Assembly: GCF_003515685.1 (NCBI RefSeq)
Contig: NZ_QWEG01000006.1
Coordinates: forward strand, 222,977-286,976
Direction: 5' to 3'
DNA: 64,000 bases
Source of the DNA: Neobacillus notoginsengisoli
GTDB taxonomy: Bacteria; Bacillota; Bacilli; Bacillales; Cytobacillaceae
Shown: positions 1 through 8,837 of the stretch, one piece after another
Layout of the letters: each line of letters starts with the position of its first letter
Numbering within the stretch: position 1 is the stretch's first letter
The notes under the pieces: model-generated
The model's input: the letters and a program-made list of their open reading frames with translations, nothing else
What the model was told of the DNA's origin: nothing
The model's database searches: none
Position numbers and translations under genes: made by a program

Positions 1-1588
1 CATGGGCTGCCAAGCCTTTTTTAACAAATTGCCTGATTTCTTCTTTCAGTTCATCCGTTGCTTCATACCCATCCCTTAACGCGACAAACGCTTTAATGAT
101 TTCCCCTCTGACAGGATCCGGCTTGCCAATGACCCCCGCCTCGGCGACAGCAGGATGCTCAACCAGCTTGCTTTCGACCTCAAATGGCCCAACCCTTTCA
201 CCTGATGTCATAATCACGTCATCCACACGGCCTTGGAACCAGAAATAGCCATCCTCGTCCATGTAAGCAGAGTCGCCTGTCAAGTACCAGCCGCCTGGCA
301 TGAAGTAGGATTCATACTTCTCCCGATTGTTCCAAATGGTATGCATCATGGCAGGCCATCCTTTTTGGATTGCCAGATTGCCCATCCGGTAAGGCGGCAG
401 TTCCTCGCCCCGGTCATCCACGATGGCGGCCGTGACTCCCGGTATTGCCTTGCCCATAGAACCTGGCTTGATTGGCATGCAAGGGAAATTGCAAATAAGC
501 TGAGCGCCAGTTTCTGTCATCCAGTAAGTATCATGGATACGTTTGTTGAAGACCTTCATCCCCCACTTAACAACCTCAGGGTTAAGCGGTTCTCCAACAC
601 TCAATACGTGTCGCAAACTGCTCAGGTCGTATTTCTTCACAATTTCATTACCGGCTCCCATCAGCATCCGGAATGCAGTTGGAGCACTGTACCAAACCGT
701 GATGCCAAATTCTTCAATGACACTGTACCACGTTTCAGGGGAAAACCGTCCGCCAACAATAACGTTTGAGCCACCCAAGAGCCAAGGGCCGAATATCCCG
801 TATGAAGTCCCGGTTACCCACCCTGGATCTGCAGTGCACCAATAAATGTCCTCTTCCTGCAAGTCCAAAACCCATTTGGCAGTCTGGTAATGCTGAATCA
901 TCGCATTATGGACATGAAGGACCCCTTTTGGCTTGCCAGTTGACCCGGAAGTGTAATGCAAAATAAGGCCATCCTGCCGATCAACCCATTCAATTTTCAG
1001 GTTTTTGTCAGCGTTTTCAAATTTCTTTTTAAAATCAATTGTCCTGTCATCCTCTTCAATACCGTCTCCGACCAGGAATATGTATTTCAATTCTGGCAAG
1101 TCCTTAGGCACCCTCTCCAGCAGCTCAGGTGTTGTAACAATGACTTTCGCACCGCTGTCTTCAAGGCGGTCCCTTACCGCTCCCTCCATGAATGCTTCAA
1201 ACAGAGGGCCAACAATCGCTCCCAATTTGATTGCCCCTAGAACAGCAAAGTACAATTCAGGTGACCGCGGCATAAAAATAAAGACCCGGTCTCCCTTTTC
1301 GATATCCCCATAACCTTTCAGCACATTTGCGGCTTTGTTGGACAACTCCTTCATGTCCTTATACGTGTATTTCTCATTTCTGTTTTTGTCTTTGTAGTAA
1401 AGCGCCACCTTGTTTTTCCTGAAAGTCTCGGCGTGGCGGTCAACTGCTTCATAAGCCATGTTGACAAGCCCGGTCGTGTGCCAGCTGAATTCCTTTTCAA
1501 CATCCTTCCAGTCGAAGGATTTGCAGGTTTCCTCATAATTAGCAAGATTGTGCTTCCCCTCAATGACAGGTAAAGATTCTATCTTCAT
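1..1588 (-). CDS. acsA: Acetyl-CoA synthetase AcsA (C-terminus cut by window edge)
   Basis: AMP-forming acetate-CoA ligase: activates acetate with ATP to acetyl-AMP and then acetyl-CoA in the cytoplasm. The minus strand is open from an ATG at 1588 to the left edge, giving about 529 residues of a protein usually near 572. The adenylate-forming signature YTSGSTGKPKG lies near residue 215, and TGDSAYMDEDGYFWFQGR, typical of the hinge region, lies further on. The missing C-terminal piece would hold the catalytic lysine that AcuA acetylates in B. subtilis. The gene is divergent from acuABC, the known arrangement. The start is supported by a purine-rich GGGGGAG ribosome site just upstream. Confidence 0.95.
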   Translation of the reverse strand, partial: MKIESLPVIEGKHNLANYEETCKSFDWKDVEKEFSWHTTGLVNMAYEAVDRHAETFRKNKVALYYKDKNRNEKYTYKDMKELSNKAANVLKGYGDIEKGDRVFIFMPRSPELYFAVLGAIKLGAIVGPLFEAFMEGAVRDRLEDSGAKVIVTTPELLERVPKDLPELKYIFLVGDGIEEDDRTIDFKKKFENADKNLKIEWVDRQDGLILHYTSGSTGKPKGVLHVHNAMIQHYQTAKWVLDLQEEDIYWCTADPGWVTGTSYGIFGPWLLGGSNVIVGGRFSPETWYSVIEEFGITVWYSAPTAFRMLMGAGNEIVKKYDLSSLRHVLSVGEPLNPEVVKWGMKVFNKRIHDTYWMTETGAQLICNFPCMPIKPGSMGKAIPGVTAAIVDDRGEELPPYRMGNLAIQKGWPAMMHTIWNNREKYESYFMPGGWYLTGDSAYMDEDGYFWFQGRVDDVIMTSGERVGPFEVESKLVEHPAVAEAGVIGKPDPVRGEIIKAFVALRDGYEATDELKEEIRQFVKKGLAAH

Positions 1589-1617
1589 TACTTCTCCCCC
1601 TTTACAAAGTTTATATT

Positions 1618-1646
1618 ATTATAGTATAAATTAAACCTATTCACAA
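1618..1646 (-). promoter_or_regulatory. acsA promoter (sigma-A type)
   Basis: Read on the minus strand: -35 TTGTGA (complement of 1641-1646), a 17 bp spacer, and -10 TATAAT (complement of 1618-1623), about 30 bp before the acsA start. Both boxes are near consensus. Inferred by pattern only. Confidence 0.65.
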
Positions 1647-1669
1647 TTTTAAAAATATTGTCTTGCTTT

Positions 1670-1699
1670 TTGCCTTCCGGCTGCTAGAGTTTCTATAAT
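1670..1699 (+). promoter_or_regulatory. acuABC promoter (sigma-A type)
   Basis: -35 TTGCCT at 1670-1675, an 18 bp spacer and a perfect -10 TATAAT at 1694-1699. It faces acuA and is divergent from the acsA promoter. The predicted start of transcription, near 1706, lies just before the candidate cre box. Confidence 0.6.
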
Positions 1700-1722
1700 G
1701 AGCAGATTTTACAGAAAATTAA

Positions 1723-1738
1723 GTGAAAGCGCTTCACC
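1723..1738 (+). promoter_or_regulatory. Candidate cre (CcpA-binding) site before acuA
   Basis: TGAAAGCGCTTCA at 1724-1736 has the TGNAANCG core and near-dyad symmetry of catabolite responsive elements but departs from consensus at the far end. It lies downstream of the predicted acuA transcription start, where bound CcpA-HPr would act as a roadblock. acsA and acuABC are known CcpA targets in B. subtilis, and ccpA itself lies 2.5 kb away here. Confidence 0.6.
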
Positions 1739-1798
1739 TTCCCCGTTTTTATGTATAATAGATGTAAGATCAAGATAGCATTTGCAGGTGGTGAACTT

Positions 1799-2431
1799 GT
1801 GGAACACAAAAAAACGTATAATGCCAAAGAACTGAAGACACCAAATGGCCATTTAATTATTGAAGGGCCTATTTCCTCGGAAAAACTGGCAAGCTATGAG
1901 TTTCATGAAGACCTGACATCTTTCCGCCAGCCTCACCAGCAGCACAAAGCCTTAATAGAGATTGCTGCATTGCCAGAAGGCCGAATCATCATTGCTAGAA
2001 ATCTCCATACAATCGTCGGGTATGCAACATACCTTTATCCCGATCCGCTTGAACGCTGGTCTGAGGGAAATATGGAGGATTTGATTGAGCTCGGCGCGAT
2101 CGAGGTGATCCCTGAATTCAGAGGGTTTTCAGTCGGGAAAAATCTTCTCAAAGTATCGATGATGGATGACGCAATGGAAGACTATATTACCATCACAACA
2201 GAATATTACTGGCATTGGGATTTAAAAGGAACAGGCCTGAATGTGTGGGAATACCGGAAAGTAATGGAAAAAATGATGAATGCCGGAGGGCTTGAATGGT
2301 ATGCAACTGATGACCCCGAAATTAGTTCCCATCCCGCCAATTGCCTGATGGCGAGGATTGGGAAAAGGGTGCCAACAGAGTCTATCCAAAAATTTGACCA
2401 GCTCCGGTTTAAAAACCGCTTTATGTACTAA
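1799..2431 (+). CDS. acuA: Acetoin utilization protein AcuA (protein lysine acetyltransferase)
   Basis: GNAT-family acetyltransferase. In B. subtilis AcuA acetylates and inactivates AcsA, the product of the divergent gene. The product is 210 residues, the usual length, and has the family's conserved stretches ERWSEGNMEDLIELGAIEV (near residue 90) and WHWDLKGTGLNVWEYRK (near 140). I choose GTG at 1799 rather than the upstream in-frame ATG at 1751, because AGGTGGTG precedes it at good spacing and homologues begin with M-E-H. First gene of acuABC; acuB begins 12 bases after the stop. Confidence 0.93.
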   Translation: MEHKKTYNAKELKTPNGHLIIEGPISSEKLASYEFHEDLTSFRQPHQQHKALIEIAALPEGRIIIARNLHTIVGYATYLYPDPLERWSEGNMEDLIELGAIEVIPEFRGFSVGKNLLKVSMMDDAMEDYITITTEYYWHWDLKGTGLNVWEYRKVMEKMMNAGGLEWYATDDPEISSHPANCLMARIGKRVPTESIQKFDQLRFKNRFMY

Positions 2432-2443
2432 GGGGGATTAACC

Positions 2444-3091
2444 ATGATCTTGGAAGAAATCATGAAGAAAAAAGTAGCCACTTTAAAGCCTTCCAATTCA
2501 ATTGAAGAGGCAATCCTGCTAATGGAAGGCCTCAAAATTCGGCATGTCCCTATTACCAATGAAGAAAACAAGGTAATTGGACTTGTGACAGACCGGGATA
2601 TAAAGGAAGCAGCCCCTTCCATATTCCGCAGGGAAGAGCACATCGAGGATCTTCAGAAACCCTTGGATACGATTATGAAAAAAGATGTGATAACCGGACA
2701 TCCTCTTGATTTTGTTGAAGAAACCGCCGCATTATTCTATGAGCAAAAAATCAGCTGCCTTCCCATTGTTCAGGAAAGCCGCCTTGTCGGCATTGTGACT
2801 GAAACCGATCTTCTCTACACATTGGTCGAATTGACCGGAGCCCACCAGCCGGGCTCCCAGATAGAAATAAAAGTGCCTAATAAAACTGGCACACTCTGGG
2901 AGATTGCCAACGTTGTCCGCAACCGTAAAGCGAATATCCAAAGTGTTCTCGTCTATCCCGACAAACAGGATGATGCCTACAAAATCCTTGTCATCAGAGT
3001 GCAGACGATGAACCCTGTCGGCCTGATTCATGATTTGAAGGCAGCCGGCCATCATGTACTCTGGCCGAATATACCAGGTATGCCCATATGA
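2444..3091 (+). CDS. acuB: Acetoin utilization protein AcuB (CBS-ACT protein)
   Basis: Regulatory protein of 215 residues with two CBS domains (about residues 7-60 and 75-132, each with the T-D-R-D or T-E-T-D end motif) followed by an ACT domain (about 140-210, starting near IEIKVPNKTGTLWEIANV). CBS pairs usually bind adenine nucleotides and ACT domains bind small ligands, but the precise ligand and role of AcuB are not known to me. AAGGGGGATT precedes the ATG. The stop overlaps the acuC start (ATGA), so the two are probably translationally coupled. Confidence 0.92.
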   Translation: MILEEIMKKKVATLKPSNSIEEAILLMEGLKIRHVPITNEENKVIGLVTDRDIKEAAPSIFRREEHIEDLQKPLDTIMKKDVITGHPLDFVEETAALFYEQKISCLPIVQESRLVGIVTETDLLYTLVELTGAHQPGSQIEIKVPNKTGTLWEIANVVRNRKANIQSVLVYPDKQDDAYKILVIRVQTMNPVGLIHDLKAAGHHVLWPNIPGMPI

Positions 3092-4248
3092 ACGATTCTT
3101 GTGTTTTTGTTTATTCCGATGAACTGCTTACATACAATTTCGGCAGCAACCATCCTTTCAATCAGTTCAGGATTAAACTGACAATGGATCTGCTCAAAGA
3201 AGCAGGTGCTCTTGAAGACTCACATATCATCCGTCCAAGAGCAGCGGTTGATGATGAGCTGGCACTCATACACGACCCTTCCTATATACAGGCTGTTAAG
3301 CAGGCTGGAAGAGGGTTGCTTGGCAATGATACAGCGGAAAATTACGGTCTTGGAACAGAGGATACTCCTATATTTGCCGGAATGCATGAAGCAGGTTCCA
3401 TACTGGTTGGCGGGACACTGACAGCTGTAGACGAGGTAATGAGCGGGAAGGCATTGCATGCCCTCCATCTTGGCGGCGGGCTGCATCACGGTTTCAGAGG
3501 TAAGGCATCAGGCTTTTGCATTTATAATGACAGCTCGGTTGCCATAAAGTATTTGCAGGAAAAATACAAAGCACGGGTATTGTATGTGGATACCGATGCC
3601 CATCATGGTGACGGTGTCCAGTGGTCTTTTTATGACGATCCTGAAGTCTGTACCTTGTCGCTCCATGAAACAGGGAGATATCTATTTCCGGGTACGGGAA
3701 ATATTAATGAACGGGGCCAGGGGAAAGGCTACGGATTTTCCTTTAATGTGCCTTTGGACGCATTTACTGAGGATGAATCCTGGCTTCACTCCTATTCCAC
3801 GGCATTAAATGAAGTAGCTGATTATTTTAAACCGGATATCATCCTGACACAAAACGGAGCAGATGCCCATTACTATGATCCGCTCACCCATTTATACGGA
3901 ACAATGAAGCTTTTCCGTGAAATACCAAAGCTCGCCCATGAAATCGCCCATCGCTATTGCGAGGGCCGCTGGATTGCTGTGGGCGGAGGCGGCTATGATA
4001 TTTGGCGGGTTGTTCCAAGGGCATGGGCGCTGATTTGGATGGAAATGACGGGCAAAGAAAACAGCAGTGGCAAGCTGCCGGAAGCATGGGTAGAACGTTG
4101 GCAAAAAAAATCCCCTGTGGAACTCCCTTATACATGGGACGATCATTCCGACCTGTATAAGCCAATCCCACGAAAGGCGGAAATTAACGAAAAAAACCTT
4201 CTTACACTTGAAAAGGCCCTTTATCCTATCCGTACAAGCAGGCAGTAA
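3088..4248 (+). CDS. acuC: Acetoin utilization protein AcuC (class I histone-deacetylase-type lysine deacetylase)
   Basis: Zinc deacetylase of the HDAC superfamily that in B. subtilis removes the acetyl group AcuA places on AcsA, restoring acetyl-CoA synthetase activity. At 386 residues it has the family length. Visible catalytic features are the paired histidines in GGGLHHGF (near residue 131), the metal and charge-relay segment DTDAHHGDG (near 168), the second metal Asp in NGADAHYYDP (near 257) and the late GGGGYD loop. Last gene of the acuABC operon; it ends at a shared terminator facing ccpA. Confidence 0.94.
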   Translation: MNDSCVFVYSDELLTYNFGSNHPFNQFRIKLTMDLLKEAGALEDSHIIRPRAAVDDELALIHDPSYIQAVKQAGRGLLGNDTAENYGLGTEDTPIFAGMHEAGSILVGGTLTAVDEVMSGKALHALHLGGGLHHGFRGKASGFCIYNDSSVAIKYLQEKYKARVLYVDTDAHHGDGVQWSFYDDPEVCTLSLHETGRYLFPGTGNINERGQGKGYGFSFNVPLDAFTEDESWLHSYSTALNEVADYFKPDIILTQNGADAHYYDPLTHLYGTMKLFREIPKLAHEIAHRYCEGRWIAVGGGGYDIWRVVPRAWALIWMEMTGKENSSGKLPEAWVERWQKKSPVELPYTWDDHSDLYKPIPRKAEINEKNLLTLEKALYPIRTSRQ

Positions 4249-4261
4249 TAATTTTATTCAA

Positions 4262-4287
4262 AAAGCCCGGGCGCTTGCCTGGGCTTT
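4262..4287. terminator. Bidirectional terminator between acuC and ccpA
   Basis: Arms AAAGCCCGGGC and GCCTGGGCTTT around a GCTT loop, with one wobble pair. It serves the convergent ends of acuABC (+) and ccpA (-). Confidence 0.8.
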
Positions 4288-4290
4288 CGT

Positions 4291-5289
4291 TTAATTCGTC
4301 GATTTTCTGCTATCAATCCGATGCGGCAAGACAACAATATGCTCTTCCACATTTTCCTTATTCATATATTTCGTCAGCAGCCTCATAGCAACAGCCCCGA
4401 TATCGTACAAAGGCTGCACAACTGTTGTCAACTGAGGGCGCACCATCATGGAAAGCCTTGTATTGTCCAAGGTGATGACCTCATAATCTTCAGGAACCCT
4501 AAAACCTTTGTCCAGGCCCCCATGAACAACACCAAGGGCCATCTCGTCTGATCCGACCATAATGGCTGTAGGGCGCACGTCCATGGACATCAGCTTCTCA
4601 ATCGCTTCAATCCCCGAGTCATACGTGTAATCACCTTCGACTAAGAGGTCTTCATTATATTCAATTCCCGCTTCTTCAAGCGCTCGTTTATACCCGGTTA
4701 GTTTATTTTCACTGTTTTTCGGCTCATGGAGCGGCCCGATGACAAATGCGATATTTTTATGCCCGCGGTCGGTAAATTCTTTTACACTGTCATACACAGC
4801 CTGTTCATAATCGATATTGACTGATGGTATTTCTTGTGTCTGCTCGATTGAACCCGCAAGCACAATTGGGACAGGTGATTTTTTGAACTCTTCAACATGC
4901 TCGGGGGTGATGTTTCCGCTCATGAATACAAGTCCATCTACCTGTTTTCCAAGCATCGTATTCAGCAAATGCAATTCTTTCTCTTTATTTTGGTCTGAAT
5001 TACTGAGGATAATATTATACTTATACATTGTTGCAATATCTTCAATTCCCCTAGCCAGTTCGGCAAAGAAGATATTCGAGATGTCAGGAATGATCACTCC
5101 GACAGTTGTTGTTCTTTTGCTGGCCAGCCCTCTGGCCACTGCGTTTGGCCTGTAGCCAAGCCGATCAATCACTTCCATCACTTTTTTTCTCGTAGCTGGT
5201 TTAACATTCGGGTTTCCATTTACTACCCTTGATACCGTTGCCATTGATACGTTCGCTTCTCTGGCAACATCGTAAATTGTTATATTCAT
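4291..5289 (-). CDS. ccpA: Catabolite control protein A
   Basis: LacI/GalR-family master regulator of carbon catabolite repression. With HPr-Ser46-P as corepressor it binds cre sites. The 332-residue product opens with the LacI helix-turn-helix ([20 protein letters not shown], residues 3-22) and hinge, followed by a periplasmic-binding-protein-like effector domain; length and sequence match CcpA of Bacillus. AAGGAG precedes the ATG. It lies downstream of aroA in the same orientation, as in B. subtilis, but has its own promoter and is separated by a terminator. The acs/acu genes next door are expected targets. Confidence 0.96.
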   Translation of the reverse strand: MNITIYDVAREANVSMATVSRVVNGNPNVKPATRKKVMEVIDRLGYRPNAVARGLASKRTTTVGVIIPDISNIFFAELARGIEDIATMYKYNIILSNSDQNKEKELHLLNTMLGKQVDGLVFMSGNITPEHVEEFKKSPVPIVLAGSIEQTQEIPSVNIDYEQAVYDSVKEFTDRGHKNIAFVIGPLHEPKNSENKLTGYKRALEEAGIEYNEDLLVEGDYTYDSGIEAIEKLMSMDVRPTAIMVGSDEMALGVVHGGLDKGFRVPEDYEVITLDNTRLSMMVRPQLTTVVQPLYDIGAVAMRLLTKYMNKENVEEHIVVLPHRIDSRKSTN

Positions 5290-5394
5290 TCACTAAACAC
5301 TCCTTAAAAACAAGCCATTTTAGTTATTTTGCGGCAAAATCAAACATACTAGTCATCGTACTTTGTGAGCCCGTAAACATACTTGTTGTTTTTA

Positions 5395-5423
5395 ATCATA
5401 CGATATGCAGGAAAAAGCTGCAA
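5395..5423 (-). promoter_or_regulatory. ccpA promoter (sigma-A type)
   Basis: Minus strand: -35 TTGCAG (complement of 5418-5423), a 17 bp spacer, -10 TATGAT (complement of 5395-5400). It lies downstream of the aroA terminator and gives a leader of roughly 100 bases before ccpA. Confidence 0.6.
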
Positions 5424-5448
5424 TGAATACTCCCTAAAAAGTCAGAAA

Positions 5449-5475
5449 TGCCTTCTGTTCAGGGAACAGAAGGCA
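5449..5475 (-). terminator. aroA terminator
   Basis: Perfect 12 bp arms TGCCTTCTGTTC and GAACAGAAGGCA with a 3-base loop, T-rich on the minus strand after the stem. It lies 12 bases past the aroA stop. Confidence 0.85.
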
Positions 5476-5487
5476 AAATCAACAAGA

Positions 5488-6558
5488 CTATGAACGAACA
5501 AAACTGGTTGCGGTTATTTCATTGAAGAAATGGTCGAATTGCTTCAGGTTCATTTGCTGGGCAGAATCCGAAAGCGCTACAGCTGGATCAGGATGGACCT
5601 CCGCCATAACACCATCGGCGCCAATGGCAAGGGCGGCCTTTGCCGCAGGAATCAGTAAATCCCTTCTGCCTGTTGAATGAGTGACATCGACCATGACCGG
5701 AAGATGCGTTTCCTGCTTAAGGATTGGAACCGCAGTTATATCAAGGGTGTTCCGCGTTGCTTTTTCATACGTCCTAATTCCGCGTTCGCAAAGAATAATG
5801 TTTCCATTTCCCTGCGACATGATATATTCTGCAGCGTTGATGAACTCTTCAATTGTCGCTGCTATTCCCCGCTTTAGCAAAATTGGCTTGCTTGCCTGCC
5901 CTGCGGCTTTCAGTAATTCAAAGTTTTGCATATTCCTGGCCCCGATTTGAATGACATCAAGGTATTCTTCGGCCATTTCAATATCAGCAGGATTAACAAT
6001 TTCACTGATAACTGCAAGATTATATTCTCGAGAAACCTGCTTTAATATTTTCAGGCCTTCCACTCCAAGACCCTGGAAATCGTAAGGAGAAGTCCTTGGT
6101 TTATAGGCGCCTCCGCGAAGCAGTTTCAGTCCTTTTTGTTGTAAATGCCTCGCAACCTGGGCGACTTGCTCATACGACTCGACAGCACAAGGGCCAAACA
6201 CGAAATGCGGTTTGCCGTCACCGATGTTTTGACCGTTTACTTCAACTAGTGTATTCTCGGGATGTTTTTTCCTTGAAACAAGCAGTGCCTTGCTATGGTC
6301 ATCTTTTTGCAACTCCAGGCTTGCTTTAAAAATCTCCTTAAAAATATGCTCAATGGTGGAATCCTCAAAAGGACCCTCATTTTTTTGTTTAATAATATCG
6401 AGCATTTTTCTTTCCCGAACAGGATCGAATCGGTATACCCCCTGGTTTTCCTTTACCCGGCCGATTTCCTGTGCCAGTCGTCCGCGCTCATTAATAATAT
6501 CAAGCAGTTCCATGTTCAGTTCATCAACCCGTGAGCGCAGCTTATCTAATTCATTCAT
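5488..6558 (-). CDS. aroA: Bifunctional chorismate mutase / DAHP synthase
   Basis: First enzyme of aromatic amino acid synthesis: condenses phosphoenolpyruvate and erythrose-4-phosphate. The N-terminal AroQ-type chorismate mutase domain (about residues 1-85, starting [19 protein letters not shown]) acts as the prephenate/chorismate sensor in the Bacillus type. The DAHP synthase domain follows, with [34 protein letters not shown] and [11 protein letters not shown] choose the ATG at 6558 (356 residues, compared with 358 in B. subtilis) because AAGGATGG stands upstream; an earlier in-frame ATG at 6609 would add 17 unrelated residues. Confidence 0.94.
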   Translation of the reverse strand: MNELDKLRSRVDELNMELLDIINERGRLAQEIGRVKENQGVYRFDPVRERKMLDIIKQKNEGPFEDSTIEHIFKEIFKASLELQKDDHSKALLVSRKKHPENTLVEVNGQNIGDGKPHFVFGPCAVESYEQVAQVARHLQQKGLKLLRGGAYKPRTSPYDFQGLGVEGLKILKQVSREYNLAVISEIVNPADIEMAEEYLDVIQIGARNMQNFELLKAAGQASKPILLKRGIAATIEEFINAAEYIMSQGNGNIILCERGIRTYEKATRNTLDITAVPILKQETHLPVMVDVTHSTGRRDLLIPAAKAALAIGADGVMAEVHPDPAVALSDSAQQMNLKQFDHFFNEITATSFVRS

Positions 6559-6655
6559 TCTCTTCCATCCTTTCTGTTCCCAACTACTGCCTGGCGTCTT
6601 GTTGATCATTAGGCTGGCAAAAGCCCTTCTTGCGAATTTTCGTATAATAGTGACT

Positions 6656-6684
6656 ATTATACTTTATTGATAAAACTTTGTCAC
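6656..6684 (-). promoter_or_regulatory. aroA promoter (sigma-A type)
   Basis: Minus strand: -35 GTGACA (complement of 6679-6684), a 17 bp spacer and a perfect -10 TATAAT (complement of 6656-6661), about 100 bases before the aroA start. Confidence 0.65.
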
Positions 6685-6886
6685 CCTTTTTTCTTTAATA
6701 ATTAAACGCTTTTAAGCGCTAAAGTGATTTTGGAGGTTATATACATATATATTATGTCCCCATCAAAACGGAACTAAATACAAAAATTTTACTGGCCTTC
6801 ATCAACGGCTGACGCTAGGTATTACCGAAAAATAGTGCCACGAATAGAATTCAATGTTCTCTTTTTAGGAGAAAATCTTAAAAGGC

Positions 6887-7083
6887 AATATAAGCGGAGA
6901 ATTTCCCTCTATTTTAAAAAAAGGGGCTTATAGGGAAGATATAAGGGTAATAATTCCGCTTATCGTCTCTGGATATGGCAAAATTCAATGATTTGGATAA
7001 GATAGAGGGAAAAACTACTCTTATTTCAAGGAATATATAGGCATTTCCCAATATAAGGGGAAATTCTCCCTTTATTTTTTAAA
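6887..7083. repeat. AT-rich degenerate repeat block upstream of aroA
   Basis: The 550 bp between aroA and ytxJ has no plausible gene. It holds two related copies of a segment starting AATATAAG and running through a G-rich/C-rich pair to an A/T run, at 6887 and 7050. The first copy forms a long hairpin with arms ATAAGCGGA (6890-6898) and TCCGCTTAT (6955-6963). Function unknown. Confidence 0.45.
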
Positions 7084-7204
7084 CAGATGGGGATCCACTT
7101 TTACATTCATAACAGGAATTGTTATTTATTATGTATTGCAGCCACATCTTCCTATAATACGGTGGCGGCGAGAATCTGCACCTGGTTGTTTCCTAACGAA
7201 CGAA

Positions 7205-7227
7205 AAAGGCATCACGCGGATGCCTTT
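7205..7227 (-). terminator. ytxGHJ operon terminator
   Basis: Arms AAAGGCATC and GATGCCTTT with a 5-base loop and a following T run on the minus strand. The stem begins at the ytxJ stop codon. Confidence 0.75.
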
Positions 7228-7550
7228 TAACTTATAGCGGCTTCAGCAAGAGACCGCTTTGTAATTTTCCAATGAGATGCGTTCCAGGCGGGCTTCCCAT
7301 CAACAAAGAGAATTGCCTGTGGTGACTCATGCTCAATTCCATATTTTTCAGCAATGTAGTTTGAAAGCGGCCGGGATTCCTGGACAATCAGCATCCATGA
7401 AGGAATCTCTTCCTGACCTGCAAATTCACCGTACTCTTCGAATGCTGCATGTGAAATCGGGCAGGTACTGCTATGCTTCAAGATCATTACTTTCTTTTCC
7501 TTTTGCAAAACTTCCTCGAGCTGTTCAATCGATTCCAGTGTGTTGATCAA
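7227..7550 (-). CDS. ytxJ: Bacillithiol-system redox-active protein YtxJ
   Basis: Thioredoxin-fold protein of the YtxJ family (DUF2847), 107 residues. It has the single-cysteine motif HSSTCPIS near residue 30, where thioredoxins have CxxC, fitting a monothiol role in bacillithiol exchange as proposed for the family. The start is most likely the TTG at 7550, with AAGGGGAG eight bases upstream; an earlier TTG at 7571 is in frame but overlaps that ribosome site. Third gene of the ytxGHJ general stress operon. Confidence 0.85.
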   Translation of the reverse strand: MINTLESIEQLEEVLQKEKKVMILKHSSTCPISHAAFEEYGEFAGQEEIPSWMLIVQESRPLSNYIAEKYGIEHESPQAILFVDGKPAWNASHWKITKRSLAEAAIS

Positions 7551-7654
7551 TGGTTCCACTCCCCTTATCAATTATCTAGACATTAGAAAACGGTGAAGCA
7601 ATCGTATCACTTCACCGCTTCTCCGTGCAAATATTTGGCCCGGGTGAAACTATT

Positions 7655-8149
7655 TTAGCTATTGTACTTACTCTCTTCCTCATCCAATGCTTCTTTAATA
7701 TCCTCAAGCTTCTCCTTAACTTCCGTATCATCTGCAAGTGTCAGTTCCTCAAACGGCTTATTCGACATTTCCAACGGGATGTACTCCGTCTCATCTTCCT
7801 GTTCATCTGCGCCCTGCTCTCCAAGATTTTCAGTATTGCCCTTCACCTTATCCATCAAATTGGAAGATTGCTGGGCGACCGCCTGGGTAAGAGACGACGT
7901 TTTTTCTTTTGTCATCGTTGTGAGTTCATTTGTTTTCTCCACCATCGTGTCCTTCATTTGCGCTGTTCTTTCTTTAAGTACCGCAGCCTGCCCGGATACC
8001 GTTTCCCTCATCTCACGCCCTGATTTTGGAGCCAGGAAAAGGGCCGCAGCTGCACCAATCAGACCACCAATAACAGCACCTGTAAGAAAATCCCTTGAAG
8101 TAACATTCCGATCCTCGTAATCCCTCATATCATTGTCTCTGCCTGCCAT
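7655..8149 (-). CDS. ytxH: YtxH-domain general stress membrane protein
   Basis: A 164-residue protein with one glycine-rich N-terminal membrane segment (about residues 17-35, FLTGAVIGGLIGAAAALFLAP) followed by KSGREMR and a long hydrophilic, heptad-rich tail likely to be coiled coil, with an acidic C-terminus. This is the typical YtxH-like gas-vesicle-protein-related layout; the molecular function is unknown. The start at 8149 is chosen for AGGAGG eight bases upstream; a start at 8197 would run into ytxG. It begins 13 bases past the ytxG stop, in the sigma-B-type stress operon. Confidence 0.88.
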   Translation of the reverse strand: MAGRDNDMRDYEDRNVTSRDFLTGAVIGGLIGAAAALFLAPKSGREMRETVSGQAAVLKERTAQMKDTMVEKTNELTTMTKEKTSSLTQAVAQQSSNLMDKVKGNTENLGEQGADEQEDETEYIPLEMSNKPFEELTLADDTEVKEKLEDIKEALDEEESKYNS

Positions 8150-8162
8150 ACGAATTGCCTCC

Positions 8163-8642
8163 TTATTGTAATTTAGCCCTTTGTTTTTTGGGCTCAATCA
8201 ATTCCCTCTTCACATCAGCCGCCGCGGCAGCCTGTTTCCTAGCATTCCACTTGTCCTTCAATTCAAGAAGAACATTGCTCCATTGGACAATTTGGGAAAT
8301 TTTTTCTTTGTTCTGGTCAATCTGCCTGTCAACTGACCCAACAATCGTCTGTACCGATTGGTTAAACTTGTTGACTGACTCCCCGACACCCTTTACTGCA
8401 TCTACGACTGTGTTCAAGCTTTCTGATTTCCTGTGTATATCATCCGCTAGAGCATTCGTTTTATGCAAAAGTACTGCCGTCTCCTTTGTCACGCCGTCCA
8501 GCTGTCCTTCAAGCCCAACAAGAGTCTTTGAAACACTCTCAAGGGTAACCTGGAGTGATTTCAATGTTTTCGATAAGGAAATGACCAATACGAGGAACGC
8601 AATGGCAATGACTGCCACGCTTAAATAAAGAATGATTTCCAT
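8163..8642 (-). CDS. ytxG: YtxG, DUF948 stress protein
   Basis: A 159-residue protein with one N-terminal membrane helix (residues 3-24, [20 protein letters not shown]) and a long predicted coiled coil rich in Ser, Lys and hydrophobic heptads. This is the DUF948 layout seen in YtxG of Bacillus and in a group of chemotaxis-like membrane coiled-coil proteins. Function unknown; cell-envelope stress is likely from the company it keeps. First gene of the operon. GGAGGTGTAAC precedes the ATG, and a sigma-B-type promoter lies 30 bases upstream. Confidence 0.88.
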   Translation of the reverse strand: MEIILYLSVAVIAIAFLVLVISLSKTLKSLQVTLESVSKTLVGLEGQLDGVTKETAVLLHKTNALADDIHRKSESLNTVVDAVKGVGESVNKFNQSVQTIVGSVDRQIDQNKEKISQIVQWSNVLLELKDKWNARKQAAAAADVKRELIEPKKQRAKLQ

Positions 8643-8672
8643 ATGTTACACCTCCGTTAATTACATTTACTT

Positions 8673-8697
8673 TTACCCGTACCTTTTCTCACTAAAC
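8673..8697 (-). promoter_or_regulatory. Sigma-B-type promoter for ytxGHJ
   Basis: Minus strand: GTTTAG (complement of 8692-8697), a 13 bp spacer, GGGTAA (complement of 8673-8678), compared with the sigma-B consensus GTTTAA-N12-15-GGGTAT. Both boxes match at five of six positions. ytxGHJ is a known sigma-B regulon operon in B. subtilis. Confidence 0.75.
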
Positions 8698-8837
8698 AGG
8701 TACCTCTAATATTATTTCCATAAAACTATTTTTTTTCCTTCTAAAAGAAAAGAAATGTTTCCGCCAAGAATCGAGCCCATTTTATCAACATTATCTTTGC
8801 TTTCGGTTAAACTAAAAGGGACATATCTAAAGTAGTT

